A stretch of 64,000 nt of DNA from JBELHO01 sp042091375. Lineage in GTDB: Bacteria > Pseudomonadota > Gammaproteobacteria > Enterobacterales > Alteromonadaceae. Within the stretch, counting starts at the first letter, position 1. Each line of letters opens with the position of its first letter. The notes under the pieces are model-generated. The model did no database searches and was not told the origin of the DNA. It saw only the letters and a list, made by a program, of their open reading frames with translations. The stretch covers positions 49,345 through 113,344 of the forward strand of contig JBELHO010000007.1 of assembly GCA_042091375.1 (NCBI GenBank). Direction: 5' to 3'. The translations under genes were made by a program, and so were the position numbers. Shown here one piece after another: positions 56,434 through 64,000 of this stretch.

Positions 56434-57405
56434 ATGGATTTAAAACACATTCAAGCCCTTGCTCAAGATGATATGTCTCAAGTTAACCAACTTATATCTT
56501 CACAGTTGCAATCAGATGTTGCCCTCATTAATCAATTAGGGGTGTATATTGTCAATGCCGGTGGCAAACGCATGCGGCCGATGCTGACAGTACTAGCAGC
56601 CAGAGCCCTCAATTGTCAAAACAGTGCGCACATTAACATTGCAGCTATCATTGAGTTTATTCACACCGCCACATTACTGCATGATGATGTAGTCGACGAG
56701 TCAAATATGCGCAGAGGCCGCGAAACAGCTAATGCGCTGTTTGGCAATAGCGCCAGTGTGTTAGTTGGAGATTTTCTTTATACCCGCTCATTTCAAATGA
56801 TGACTAAACTAGATAATATGCAGATCATGAATGTATTATCTGACGCCACTAATATTGTCGCCGAAGGTGAAGTGTTACAATTAATGAATTGTAACGACCC
56901 TGACACCACTGAAGCGCGTTACATGCAAGTTATTTATTGTAAAACCGCCAAATTATTTGAAGCGGCAACCCGTTTAGCTGCAGTTGTTGCTGAACAACCC
57001 AAGCAGATTGAAACCGCCATGCAAACATACGGCAAACATTTAGGTACCGCATTTCAATTGGTCGATGACATTATGGACTATACTGCTGACGCTAAACAAA
57101 TGGGTAAAAATGTCGGAGATGATCTGGCCGAGGGCAAACCTACGTTACCGCTTATTTACGCCATGCAAAATAGTACTAAAGCGCAAGCCCTAATGATCCG
57201 CGATGCCATTGAGCATTGCAATGGCATGAACAACCTTGAGCAAATTATGGCCATCATGTTAGAAACAGGCTCCTTGGCATATACCCAAAAAATTGCCGAA
57301 GCCGAAGCCGATAAAGCCATTAATGCCTTGGCGATTATACCCGAGTCAGAATACAAAGATGCCTTAATTAGTTTAGCCCATATTGCCGCTGATCGCAGTT
57401 ACTGA
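56434..57405 (+). CDS. ispB: octaprenyl diphosphate synthase
   Basis: 323 aa trans-prenyltransferase that makes the C40 side chain of ubiquinone. Aspartate motifs LLHDDVVDES and LVDDIMDYTAD; GGKRMRP near residue 43. Divergent from rplU as in E. coli. Separate from crtE of the carotenoid cluster. Confidence 0.95.
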   Translation: MDLKHIQALAQDDMSQVNQLISSQLQSDVALINQLGVYIVNAGGKRMRPMLTVLAARALNCQNSAHINIAAIIEFIHTATLLHDDVVDESNMRRGRETANALFGNSASVLVGDFLYTRSFQMMTKLDNMQIMNVLSDATNIVAEGEVLQLMNCNDPDTTEARYMQVIYCKTAKLFEAATRLAAVVAEQPKQIETAMQTYGKHLGTAFQLVDDIMDYTADAKQMGKNVGDDLAEGKPTLPLIYAMQNSTKAQALMIRDAIEHCNGMNNLEQIMAIMLETGSLAYTQKIAEAEADKAINALAIIPESEYKDALISLAHIAADRSY

Positions 57406-57434
57406 TCTCTGGAAATAAAATAGGTGATACCAAG

Positions 57435-58034
57435 ATGAGAAAAAAATTCGGCTTACTGTTAAACCTGATTGCTTTGGCACTTTTTATCCCCGGTATCTAT
57501 CAACCGATGTTTTCCCTTACTATGGAAGTCACCGCTAACGCCGGCGCCTCTAGTTTAAACTCAGAATTGATCAACAAAGAATTATCGTTATTGACCACTA
57601 TCAGTGAATTATATCAGGACGAGCGCATGCTGGTAGCCAGTTTGATTTTGTTATTTTCAATTGTCATTCCAGTAGTCAAAACCAGCTTAATTACCCTCGC
57701 TTTCTATCTCAAAAATATTGCCAAAGCAAAACAACTGGTCAGTTTGGTTAATATTATCGGCAAGTGGTCAATGGCAGATGTTTTTGTGGTGGCTATTTTT
57801 CTCGCGGTTTTTTCAACCAATCATGCCGAAACCATGAGTCAACAAGCGTTGACCTTGTTTGGTTTTCAACTCAACATCGACATAAGCAGTGCGACGTTAT
57901 CCAACTTAGGTAGTGGTTTTTATTACTTTACAGCCTATTGCATCGTATCTTTATTAGGCACCCAAATCAGCAACAGCGCATTTTCAAGTAAGCATACAGA
58001 CAATCAAAACGCGGCCGACCAGCAACCACAATAA
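57435..58034 (+). CDS. PqiA-like (paraquat-inducible protein A family) membrane protein
   Basis: 199 aa with four hydrophobic segments and the family motif GKWSMADVFVVAIFLA (about 114-129). PqiA-family proteins pair with MCE-domain lipid-transport proteins; no such partner is here. It follows ispB by 29 bp. Role unassigned. Confidence 0.8.
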   Translation: MRKKFGLLLNLIALALFIPGIYQPMFSLTMEVTANAGASSLNSELINKELSLLTTISELYQDERMLVASLILLFSIVIPVVKTSLITLAFYLKNIAKAKQLVSLVNIIGKWSMADVFVVAIFLAVFSTNHAETMSQQALTLFGFQLNIDISSATLSNLGSGFYYFTAYCIVSLLGTQISNSAFSSKHTDNQNAADQQPQ

Positions 58035-58357
58035 GACTGACAGCAATGCCATCAGTAAAACCGCAAACAAGTCACTCAACAGGACGAATTACAGTTGGCT
58101 TTTTGTTCGTGCCTCACTTAATGTAGCCAACTGCAATTTGCTGCTTAAAAAGGCGTTGAGTATTCAGTGCACACTTTTTTCGGCGTTCTATCAATGGAAT
58201 TGACCAAAGGTGCTGATCCAACATGGGCCTCAGAGTTTAAAAAACACATTAAAAATGCTTTAATAAACACTCAAAACTGCAGGCTTGCTTTCCTTTGTCA
58301 CTAATTTTAGCCAGCTATTTTATTGTCTATTAACTAAGCCTTATCTATCTATGCACA
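58035..58357. other. intergenic region
   Basis: No gene. One inverted repeat CAGTTGGCT (58092-58100)/AGCCAACTG (58125-58133) without a T-run. Confidence 0.5.
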
Positions 58358-58813
58358 ATGGAGTTAGCCTTGAAAATCAGTATTCAATCAAAATTGTTAG
58401 TCAGCGCAGGTGTAATTGCTTCAGCATCTGCTTTATGGCATTTACTGTGTATTTTAGGTGGACCTAGCTGGTTTGAATTTGCCCGAGCGCCACAGCAGAT
58501 TATAGACTCTGCGCAACAAGGAACGTTACTCGCTCCTATAGGTACCATAACAGTTTCGAGTTTAATGTTTGCTTGTACTGTATTTGCTTTTTCGGGTGCA
58601 GGATTGATTCGAAAAGTTCCCCTTCTCAAACCAGCTTTAATTACTATCTCATTTATTTGTACTTCTCGTGCTTTGATCGCGATACCAATAATGATCACCC
58701 CTGATGGTTATGATATTTGGGAGATAGTAGCTAGTTCCGTCTGGCTTTATGTGGGGGGTTGCTTTATCGTTGGTACTAGACAACAATATAGAATAGTCAA
58801 ATCAGCTACATAA
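58358..58813 (+). CDS. four-helix membrane protein, hypothetical
   Basis: 151 aa with about four hydrophobic segments: near 10-34, IGTITVSSLMFACTVFAF, PALITISFICTSRALIAIPI and VWLYVGGCFIVG. No family recognised. Start ATG at 58358; no strong ribosome site. Confidence 0.6.
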   Translation: MELALKISIQSKLLVSAGVIASASALWHLLCILGGPSWFEFARAPQQIIDSAQQGTLLAPIGTITVSSLMFACTVFAFSGAGLIRKVPLLKPALITISFICTSRALIAIPIMITPDGYDIWEIVASSVWLYVGGCFIVGTRQQYRIVKSAT

Positions 58814-58927
58814 CAAGGTCACCAACAACGGACAAAAAAACAGTTAGCTTTTACTAGTGTGGCGATTTTAGCCAACAATTATTTGCCTCTAAATGAGGCG
58901 CTAGCACGACAATGAAAGGGCTCTAGT

Positions 58928-59179
58928 ATGCAACTCATTATCAATAAACATAAGGTCGAGAACCCAATAGCTATTATCGCTATGGTGTTATTTGCGTTGT
59001 CCCTTGTCGGTGCTGTCATAGCACTTATTTTATTGGTACTACTGCCTTTAATTGGGGTTTTCATCTCCGGCATATTGGCTCTAATTTTTGTCATAGTGAC
59101 TCCTATCATTCTTTGGTTTGTTTTGCCTGTGCTGTTTCTGTCAATCATTGGTTGGTTTTTCGGTAAACTATTAAAATAG
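58928..59179 (+). CDS. very hydrophobic small membrane protein
   Basis: 83 aa, nearly all hydrophobic (AIIAMVLFALSLVGAVIALI... to LFLSIIGWFFGKLLK), two or three membrane helices. Family unknown. A weak AGGG lies upstream of the ATG. Confidence 0.55.
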   Translation: MQLIINKHKVENPIAIIAMVLFALSLVGAVIALILLVLLPLIGVFISGILALIFVIVTPIILWFVLPVLFLSIIGWFFGKLLK

Positions 59180-59331
59180 ACAGGCTTACCATCCAAGTCC
59201 TGCTATCAGGGCAAATAAATTGCGGCTGCAATCATTTGGCTCGGCAGCGCTTCGCTGCACTGCAGATCTTTTAACCATTTGCTTTGTGCCATTGCACTAT
59301 CAATTAACAGCACTTGCCAAAAACGCTTTGC

Positions 59332-59368
59332 AAAAAAAAACCACAAATAACATTTGTTACTTGTGGTT
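59332..59368 (-). terminator. rho-independent terminator of mdh
   Basis: On the minus strand AACCACAAGTAACA with a short loop and its near-perfect complement (one mismatch), then nine T. Confidence 0.9.
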
Positions 59369-59404
59369 TTATCAAGTCGGTACCTAAACGGTAAGACGAA
59401 TAGA

Positions 59405-60340
59405 TTAACCGTTAATAAAATCAACACCTTCTTGGATATCGGCATTAAGTGTCGCTAGCATGTCATCTTTAGCTTGTTGTTCAAAGCTACTCAATGCGCC
59501 ATAAGGCAATACTTCTTCAACACCATTTCTACCTAAACGTACTGGATGAGCAAAATAAGCAGCGTCGCCATCAGCAACCGCAACATAAGCATAATCAACC
59601 ACGTCTTCACCTTGTAAACCTTTCACTAAAGACATACAAAAACGCGCTGCTGCTGCGCCCATTGACAAGGTTGCAGAGCCGCCACCGGCTTTGGCATTAA
59701 CCACTTCAGTACCGGCATTTTGAATACGCGGGGTTAAGCTGGCGACTTCTTCATCAGTAAAGCTAACACCTGCTACCTGAGACAATAATGGCAATATTGT
59801 CGTCCCAGAATGACCACCAATCACTGGTATTTTCACATCTGTCGGATTTAGCCCTTTTAATTCAGCAATAAATGCTTCACTGCGGATCACATCTAAGGTT
59901 GTCACCCCAAAAACTCTATTGGCATCATAAGTGCCTGCTTTTTTGAATACTTCAGCAACAATAGGTACAGTGCCGTTAACTGGGTTAGTGATCACCCCAA
60001 CTAATGCGTTGGGACAGTTAGCTACAATACCTTCGGCTAAGGTTTTAATGATCCCGGCATTCACAGCGAATAAATCGGCGCGATCCATGCCTGGCTTGCG
60101 CGGCATACCTGCGGGAATAATGACAATGTCAGCACCTGTTAATGCGTCAGATAAACTATCAGCGCCAAAACCTTGAACATTGACTGCTGTTGGTATGTGG
60201 CTTAAATCGACAGCAACACCGGGAACAACTGGTGCAACATCATATAAAGATAACTCTGAGCCAGCTGGCAATTGAGTTTTTAACAATAAAGATAACGCTT
60301 GGCCAATGCCGCCAGCTGCGCCTAAAACAGCAACTTTCAT
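59405..60340 (-). CDS. mdh: malate dehydrogenase
   Basis: 311 aa NAD-dependent malate dehydrogenase of the TCA cycle. MKVAVLGAAGGIGQ start (ATG 60340; a longer frame to 60436 is not used), GMPRKPGMDR active-loop Arg, VFGVTTLDVIRS and the catalytic His in IGGHSG. The gene lies divergent from argR, as in E. coli. Confidence 0.97.
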   Translation of the reverse strand: MKVAVLGAAGGIGQALSLLLKTQLPAGSELSLYDVAPVVPGVAVDLSHIPTAVNVQGFGADSLSDALTGADIVIIPAGMPRKPGMDRADLFAVNAGIIKTLAEGIVANCPNALVGVITNPVNGTVPIVAEVFKKAGTYDANRVFGVTTLDVIRSEAFIAELKGLNPTDVKIPVIGGHSGTTILPLLSQVAGVSFTDEEVASLTPRIQNAGTEVVNAKAGGGSATLSMGAAAARFCMSLVKGLQGEDVVDYAYVAVADGDAAYFAHPVRLGRNGVEEVLPYGALSSFEQQAKDDMLATLNADIQEGVDFING

Positions 60341-60561
60341 TAAATGTCTCCAAAGATTAAGTGAAATTTGAGTAAATACGTAAATTTTGTCACGAAAAGA
60401 TATAGTAAATACCACAAAAAAACAATGATTATTCATCTGTAATGGTGTTTAACGATAACGTATACTAAACAAATAGTGTCAATACCTAGCTCAAGTGTAT
60501 TGGTATTATAGCAGTGTTTAAAAAATAACCACCACCTTAGATAATTTTATAGCGATGTATT

Positions 60562-61035
60562 ATGACTGGACAACAAAAGCAAGAAGCACTCGTTCAAGCC
60601 TTTAAAGATGTATTGAAACAAGAGCAATTTGGTTCACAAGCAGAGATTGTTGATGCCCTCAAAAATCAAGGCTTTGATAATATTAGTCAGTCTAAAATTT
60701 CTCGGATGCTGAGCAAATTTGGCGCAGTAAGAACACGTAACGCCCGTCAAGACATGGTCTATTGCTTACCTGCTGAGTTAAGTGTACCAACCGCCAAAAG
60801 TCCTTTAAAACAGTTGGTTTTAGATATTGAACACAACTCGATGATGATCATCATCAGAACCAGTCCAGGGGCAGCGCAATTAATTGCCCGTTTACTCGAC
60901 AGTTTAAGTAAAAGCGACGGGGTATTAGGCACAATAGCCGGCGACGATACTATTTTTATCGCGCCGACAGAAATAAGTGAAATACAACAAACCATCACTA
61001 GGCTGGAAGCGCTATTTTCTAAAAATCTAACTTAA
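60562..61035 (+). CDS. argR: arginine repressor ArgR
   Basis: 157 aa. Winged-helix N-terminus with SQSKISRMLSKFGAVRTRN and a C-terminal arginine-binding trimer domain (SPGAAQLIARLLDSL, GTIAGDDTIFI). It represses arginine biosynthesis. Its 3' end overlaps the convergent DyP gene by 9 bp, with no terminator between them. Confidence 0.96.
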   Translation: MTGQQKQEALVQAFKDVLKQEQFGSQAEIVDALKNQGFDNISQSKISRMLSKFGAVRTRNARQDMVYCLPAELSVPTAKSPLKQLVLDIEHNSMMIIIRTSPGAAQLIARLLDSLSKSDGVLGTIAGDDTIFIAPTEISEIQQTITRLEALFSKNLT

Positions 61036-61977
61036 TGACTCACTGCTGGCCTGAGCATTAACTAGATCAGTTAATACATTTAAACTGGGTGCAAAGAAAG
61101 CCGCACCAGTTTCCGCTTGGGTGTACTTTAACAAGTGATCAAAATTGCCGTGGCCGTCACCAGAGATCATACTCTTCAGCATATTTTCAAACGGTGTCGG
61201 ACTTTGGCAATAAGCAACAAAAAACAAGCCCTGCACCTTCATGTCGCCATAGGGCATACTCTGCCTAACGATTTCAAGCGGATTGCCTTCACTATCGGTT
61301 ATGCTCGAGCGTTTAATATGCGAGGTAGGTAACTTATTCTCAGTGCTATACTCTTCATTATCAATTTTAGTGCGCGCAAAAATATCTTCTTGCTCTTTAA
61401 CTTTCAAGGTATTCCACAGCGATAAATTGTGCCGATAACGCTGAATGTGCAGGTAACTTCCCCCCGCAAATGCATGATCTTCACTATCATTAACCAGTGC
61501 AACCGTGCGTCTGTGTCTGCCTTGCGGGTTTTCTGTACCATCAACAAAGCCAGTTAAATCTCGCCCATCTAAAAATCGAAAACCGCGTATCTGCTCAATG
61601 AGCTCAACGCTATCAGCCAATAAATTACAGACTTTACCAGCAACAATATGATTGACATCAGCCCTATCGCTCCGCACTTCAATATATAAATCGTAATTGG
61701 TTGATGGCGCAACGCGATCGTCTTGAGCAATCGCCTCAAAGGATCGCAAATGTTTAGGGCGTTTAGTGGGTGATAATTCATCCCAATAGTTGGCGCCAAC
61801 CGCCACTACCCCGGTTAAATTACTTTCAGAAAATCGATCGGCATAAGTGTCGAATAGCGCTGGGAGTCTTGATAATGCATGGCGTATATGAGCATTCTTG
61901 TTGTCTAGTACATTAAAGAGTAAATAATACCCATGAAGACTTGGCTCTGCACAAATACCAAATTGTTCTCTGGCCAT
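61027..61977 (-). CDS. DyP-type heme peroxidase
   Basis: 316 aa from the ATG at 61977 (GGGAAAAG upstream; the TTG at 61995 is rejected). The GXXDG motif is GFVDGTENP, followed by LHIQRYRHNLSLW with the candidate proximal His and by an Arg in IKRSS. Heme peroxidase of the DyP family, normally acting on dyes or phenols, sometimes packaged in encapsulins; no encapsulin gene is in the window. Confidence 0.9.
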   Translation of the reverse strand: MAREQFGICAEPSLHGYYLLFNVLDNKNAHIRHALSRLPALFDTYADRFSESNLTGVVAVGANYWDELSPTKRPKHLRSFEAIAQDDRVAPSTNYDLYIEVRSDRADVNHIVAGKVCNLLADSVELIEQIRGFRFLDGRDLTGFVDGTENPQGRHRRTVALVNDSEDHAFAGGSYLHIQRYRHNLSLWNTLKVKEQEDIFARTKIDNEEYSTENKLPTSHIKRSSITDSEGNPLEIVRQSMPYGDMKVQGLFFVAYCQSPTPFENMLKSMISGDGHGNFDHLLKYTQAETGAAFFAPSLNVLTDLVNAQASSESLS

Positions 61978-62061
61978 AACTTTTCCCAACCGCAATTACA
62001 TTCTACTAGTTGTGAGTGTACACATATTTAATCGGTGATAATAGGGTGTGTTTACCATAAA

Positions 62062-62093
62062 AAAACCCGTTTAACCTATGTTAAACGGGTTTT
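62062..62093 (-). terminator. rho-independent terminator of glnK-amtB
   Basis: Perfect arms AAAACCCGTTTAAC/GTTAAACGGGTTTT with a 4-nt loop, 21 bp after the amtB stop on the minus strand; T-run present. Confidence 0.93.
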
Positions 62094-62114
62094 TGTTTGC
62101 TTGCAGTAACAATC

Positions 62115-63380
62115 TTAGCCGCGAGTAAACTCTGGATAAGCTTCTAAACCACAATCAGATTTGTCTACACCTTCGTATTCTTCTTCTTCACTTACGCGAA
62201 TACCGACGGTGAATTTAAGTACAGACCAAACAATGAAACTGGTTACAAATACCCAAACAAATATTGTTGCAGCACCAATTAATTGGCCACTAAAGCTCGA
62301 ACCTGGGTTAGTCAACGGTACCAACAACAGACCAAATAAACCAACCACACCATGCACTGAAATCGCTCCAACAGGATCATCAATCTTTAACTTGTCTAAG
62401 CCAATAATAGACAATACCACGATCACCCCACCAATAGCGCCAAATAGAGTGGCTTGAATAGCAGTTGGCGTTGATGGTTCAGCTGTAATTGCCACTAGGC
62501 CAGCAAGCGCACCGTTTAAGGCCATGGTTAAATCCGCCTTTTTAAACAATATTTTGGCAAAAACTAGCGCAGCTATAGCGCCACCTGCCGCTGCCGCATT
62601 GGTATTCAAAAACACCATAGCGACGGAATGAGAGTTACTGATATCGCCGAGTTTTAATACTGAGCCACCATTAAAACCAAACCAGCCCATCCACAAAATA
62701 AAGGTTCCTAAAGTAGCCAGTGGTAAATTGGCACCGGGGATCGCATTGACACGACCATCATCGCCGTATTTGCCTTTTCGAGCGCCCAACAACAATACCC
62801 CAGCTAATGCAGCAGCAGCACCTGCCATATGCACAATACCAGAGCCGGCAAAATCAGAAAAACCTAAGTCACCTAAAGTGTACAAACCAAACACAGCGTT
62901 ACCGCCCCAAGTCCAGCTGCCTTCCATAGGGTAGATAACTGCAGTTAATACCACAGCAAAGGCTAGAAACGACCAAAGTTTCATGCGCTCAGCTACCGCA
63001 CCAGAAACAATAGACATAGCGGTAGCAACAAAAACTACCTGAAAGAAAAAGTCTGATGCTTTTGAGTAAATGGCACCACCACCAAAACCGTCTTCTCGCC
63101 CAGCAAATTCTTTTAACACCGCATCGGTATCAACCGCTTCTATCCCCGATAAGAAAAACCCACCGCCGTACATGATTTGATAGCCACAAGCTAAATACAT
63201 GATGCAAGAAATGGCATATAAAGCGACGTTTTTAGTCAGTATTTCAGTGGTATTTTTTGAGCGAACTAAGCCGGCTTCAAGCATTGAAAATCCGGCAGCC
63301 ATCCACATTACCAAGGCACCACAGACCAGAAAATAAAAAGTGTCAATCGCGTATTGAAGTTGAAAAATATTTTGTTCCAT
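62115..63380 (-). CDS. amtB: ammonium transporter AmtB
   Basis: 421 aa with 11 expected helices. Seen: GALVMWMAAGFSMLEAGLVR and the conserved twin-His positions in GIVHMAGAAAALAG and VHGVVGLFGLL. ATG 63380 with AAGGGG six bases upstream is the start; a longer frame reaching 63509 would overlap glnK and is rejected. Starts 10 bp after glnK; GlnK binds and blocks it when nitrogen is plentiful. Confidence 0.95.
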   Translation of the reverse strand: MEQNIFQLQYAIDTFYFLVCGALVMWMAAGFSMLEAGLVRSKNTTEILTKNVALYAISCIMYLACGYQIMYGGGFFLSGIEAVDTDAVLKEFAGREDGFGGGAIYSKASDFFFQVVFVATAMSIVSGAVAERMKLWSFLAFAVVLTAVIYPMEGSWTWGGNAVFGLYTLGDLGFSDFAGSGIVHMAGAAAALAGVLLLGARKGKYGDDGRVNAIPGANLPLATLGTFILWMGWFGFNGGSVLKLGDISNSHSVAMVFLNTNAAAAGGAIAALVFAKILFKKADLTMALNGALAGLVAITAEPSTPTAIQATLFGAIGGVIVVLSIIGLDKLKIDDPVGAISVHGVVGLFGLLLVPLTNPGSSFSGQLIGAATIFVWVFVTSFIVWSVLKFTVGIRVSEEEEYEGVDKSDCGLEAYPEFTRG

Positions 63381-63390
63381 TACCATCCCC

Positions 63391-63729
63391 TTAAAGAGCT
63401 TCAGAATCGTTTTCGCCAGTGCGGATCCGCACGGCTTGTTCGAGGTTGTAGACGAAAATCTTACCGTCACCAATTTTGCCGGTGTAAGCTGATTTTGTAA
63501 TAGTTTCAACCAAACGTTCTACTGCATCGTCATTGACGGCAATTTCCAATTTAACTTTTGGTAAAAAGTCTACTTGATATTCAGCTCCTCGATATAACTC
63601 TGTGTGTCCTTTTTGTCGACCAAAACCTTTGACTTCACTGACCGTTAAGCCCTCGATTCCTTGCTCTGATATTGCCTCCCTGACATCATCCAGTTTGAAT
63701 GGTTTTATAATTGCGCTGATGAATTTCAT
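63391..63729 (-). CDS. glnK: PII signal protein GlnK
   Basis: 112 aa trimeric regulator of ammonium transport. MKFISAIIKPFKL start, uridylylation site Tyr51 in GAEYQVDF, and the TGKIGDGKIFV B-loop ATP-binding segment. First gene of glnK-amtB. Upstream lies a sigma-54-like promoter. Confidence 0.97.
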   Translation of the reverse strand: MKFISAIIKPFKLDDVREAISEQGIEGLTVSEVKGFGRQKGHTELYRGAEYQVDFLPKVKLEIAVNDDAVERLVETITKSAYTGKIGDGKIFVYNLEQAVRIRTGENDSEAL

Positions 63730-63762
63730 TACGTACCCCTATGTTTAAGTTGTTTAATGATA

Positions 63763-63778
63763 TTCAAAGCCTGTGCCA
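63763..63778 (-). promoter_or_regulatory. sigma-54-type promoter of glnK-amtB
   Basis: Minus-strand TGGCAC-AGGCT-TTGAA fits the -24/-12 form TGGCAC-N5-TTGCA with one mismatch, about 34 bp before the glnK ATG. Confidence 0.68.
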
Positions 63779-63827
63779 AATTATAAAAACCATATATATC
63801 AGTAACTTTTACTCAAATATTGATTAT

Positions 63828-64000
63828 TTACTTCGGTAATCGCACGATAACAGTGCAAAAAATCAAGGCAATGATTGCTATTGGTGCAAATGCATTTAGA
63901 TTGGTTTGTTGATCACAGTTTAGGTTTAAAACTAACTGTGATCCCGTACTCAATCGAGCCATGTTAGTCACTATGGCACAAGGTTTTGAGAGCAATTCAA
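63828..64000 (-). CDS. C-terminal end of an unknown gene with a final membrane helix (partial)
   Basis: An open frame runs from the right edge to a TAA at 63828-63830 (about 57 codons). The last 25 residues are hydrophobic (NAFAPIAIIALIFCTVIVRLPK). Not recognised. It could be chance, but its length and tail favour a real C-terminus. A plus-strand ATG at 63961 also runs off the edge and is a weaker alternative. Confidence 0.35.
   Translation of the reverse strand, partial: ELLSKPCAIVTNMARLSTGSQLVLNLNCDQQTNLNAFAPIAIIALIFCTVIVRLPK
63841..63857. promoter_or_regulatory. NtrC-type enhancer site
   Basis: CGCACGATAACAGTGCA: GCAC and GTGC separated by 7 bp, as in the NtrC consensus. It lies about 75 bp upstream of the sigma-54-like promoter. 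A second half-site TTGGTGCA is at 63881-63888. Confidence 0.6.

Noticed and set aside
58285..58467. Plus-strand 60-aa ORF
   Set aside because: Overlaps the better membrane-protein frame at 58358 and has no supporting features.
60421..60440. ARG box before argR (TGATTATTCA)
   Set aside because: Only one half resembles the TGAATN4ATTCA consensus; not enough to call.
63911..63943. Inverted repeat GATCACAGTT/AACTGTGATC as a terminator
   Set aside because: No T-run follows on either strand; it lies within a possible coding frame.
1..64000. tRNA, rRNA, insertion sequences or prophage
   Set aside because: No cloverleaf, rRNA-like conserved stretch, transposase, integrase or phage structural gene was seen.

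Overview
The window looks like part of the chromosome of a marine gammaproteobacterium of the Alteromonadales type (Colwellia/Thalassotalea/Shewanella relatives). I infer this from AT-rich DNA, a LacI-type NagR with NagK/NagP-style GlcNAc genes, large TonB-dependent receptors, a proteorhodopsin with a retinal pathway, and classical gammaproteobacterial gene orders (lptD-surA-pdxA-rsmA-apaG-apaH; rplU-rpmA-obgE; mdh divergent from argR). The genus cannot be fixed from the sequence alone. Two 100-N runs (31574-31673 and 39915-40014) are assembly gaps of unknown true length.

Region 1 (1-19.7 kb) is a chitin/N-acetylglucosamine locus. It holds a GlcNAc permease (nagP, cut by the left edge), deacetylase (nagA), GlcNAc kinase (nagK), a GH20 hexosaminidase lipoprotein, a TPR-sulfotransferase, two tandem tryptophan-halogenase-like flavoproteins with a SapC-family protein, a TonB-dependent receptor, glucose-6-phosphate isomerase and the repressor nagR. 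Five palindromes with the core GACARCGYTGTC sit in front of nagK, between hexosaminidase and sulfotransferase, twice before the receptor, and between pgi and nagR; they are very probably the NagR operators. Proposed flow: receptor imports chitooligosaccharide, hexosaminidase trims it, NagP imports GlcNAc, NagK and NagA act on it, and Pgi handles the resulting sugar phosphate. No nagB deaminase is visible. Between sulfotransferase and halogenases lies 1.8 kb of decaying DNA with a broken MotA/ExbB-like gene and a secreted-protein ORF that lacks a start codon.

Region 2 (19.7-25.4 kb) holds fadBA (fatty-acid beta-oxidation), an AbgT-family transporter and a block of tandem repeats. Region 3 (25.4-31.5 kb) is a complete light-energy module: crtE-crtI-crtB-crtY-blh makes retinal from isoprenoid precursors, and an upstream proteorhodopsin uses it. 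Gln at the spectral tuning position predicts blue absorption. Region 4 (31.6-34.3 kb) follows an assembly gap and holds a decayed aspartic-protease-like gene and an AT-rich acyltransferase.

Region 5 (34.3-64 kb) is mostly housekeeping: phoH-like, rapA-rluA, a DUF3530-type secreted protein with a 48-bp repeat, amgK-murU-djlA (cell-wall sugar recycling and a co-chaperone), the lptD-apaH run, a chemoreceptor, folA, the ribosomal rplU-rpmA pair with obgE, ispB, a PqiA-like membrane protein, mdh/argR, a DyP peroxidase, and glnK-amtB behind a sigma-54/NtrC-like control region.
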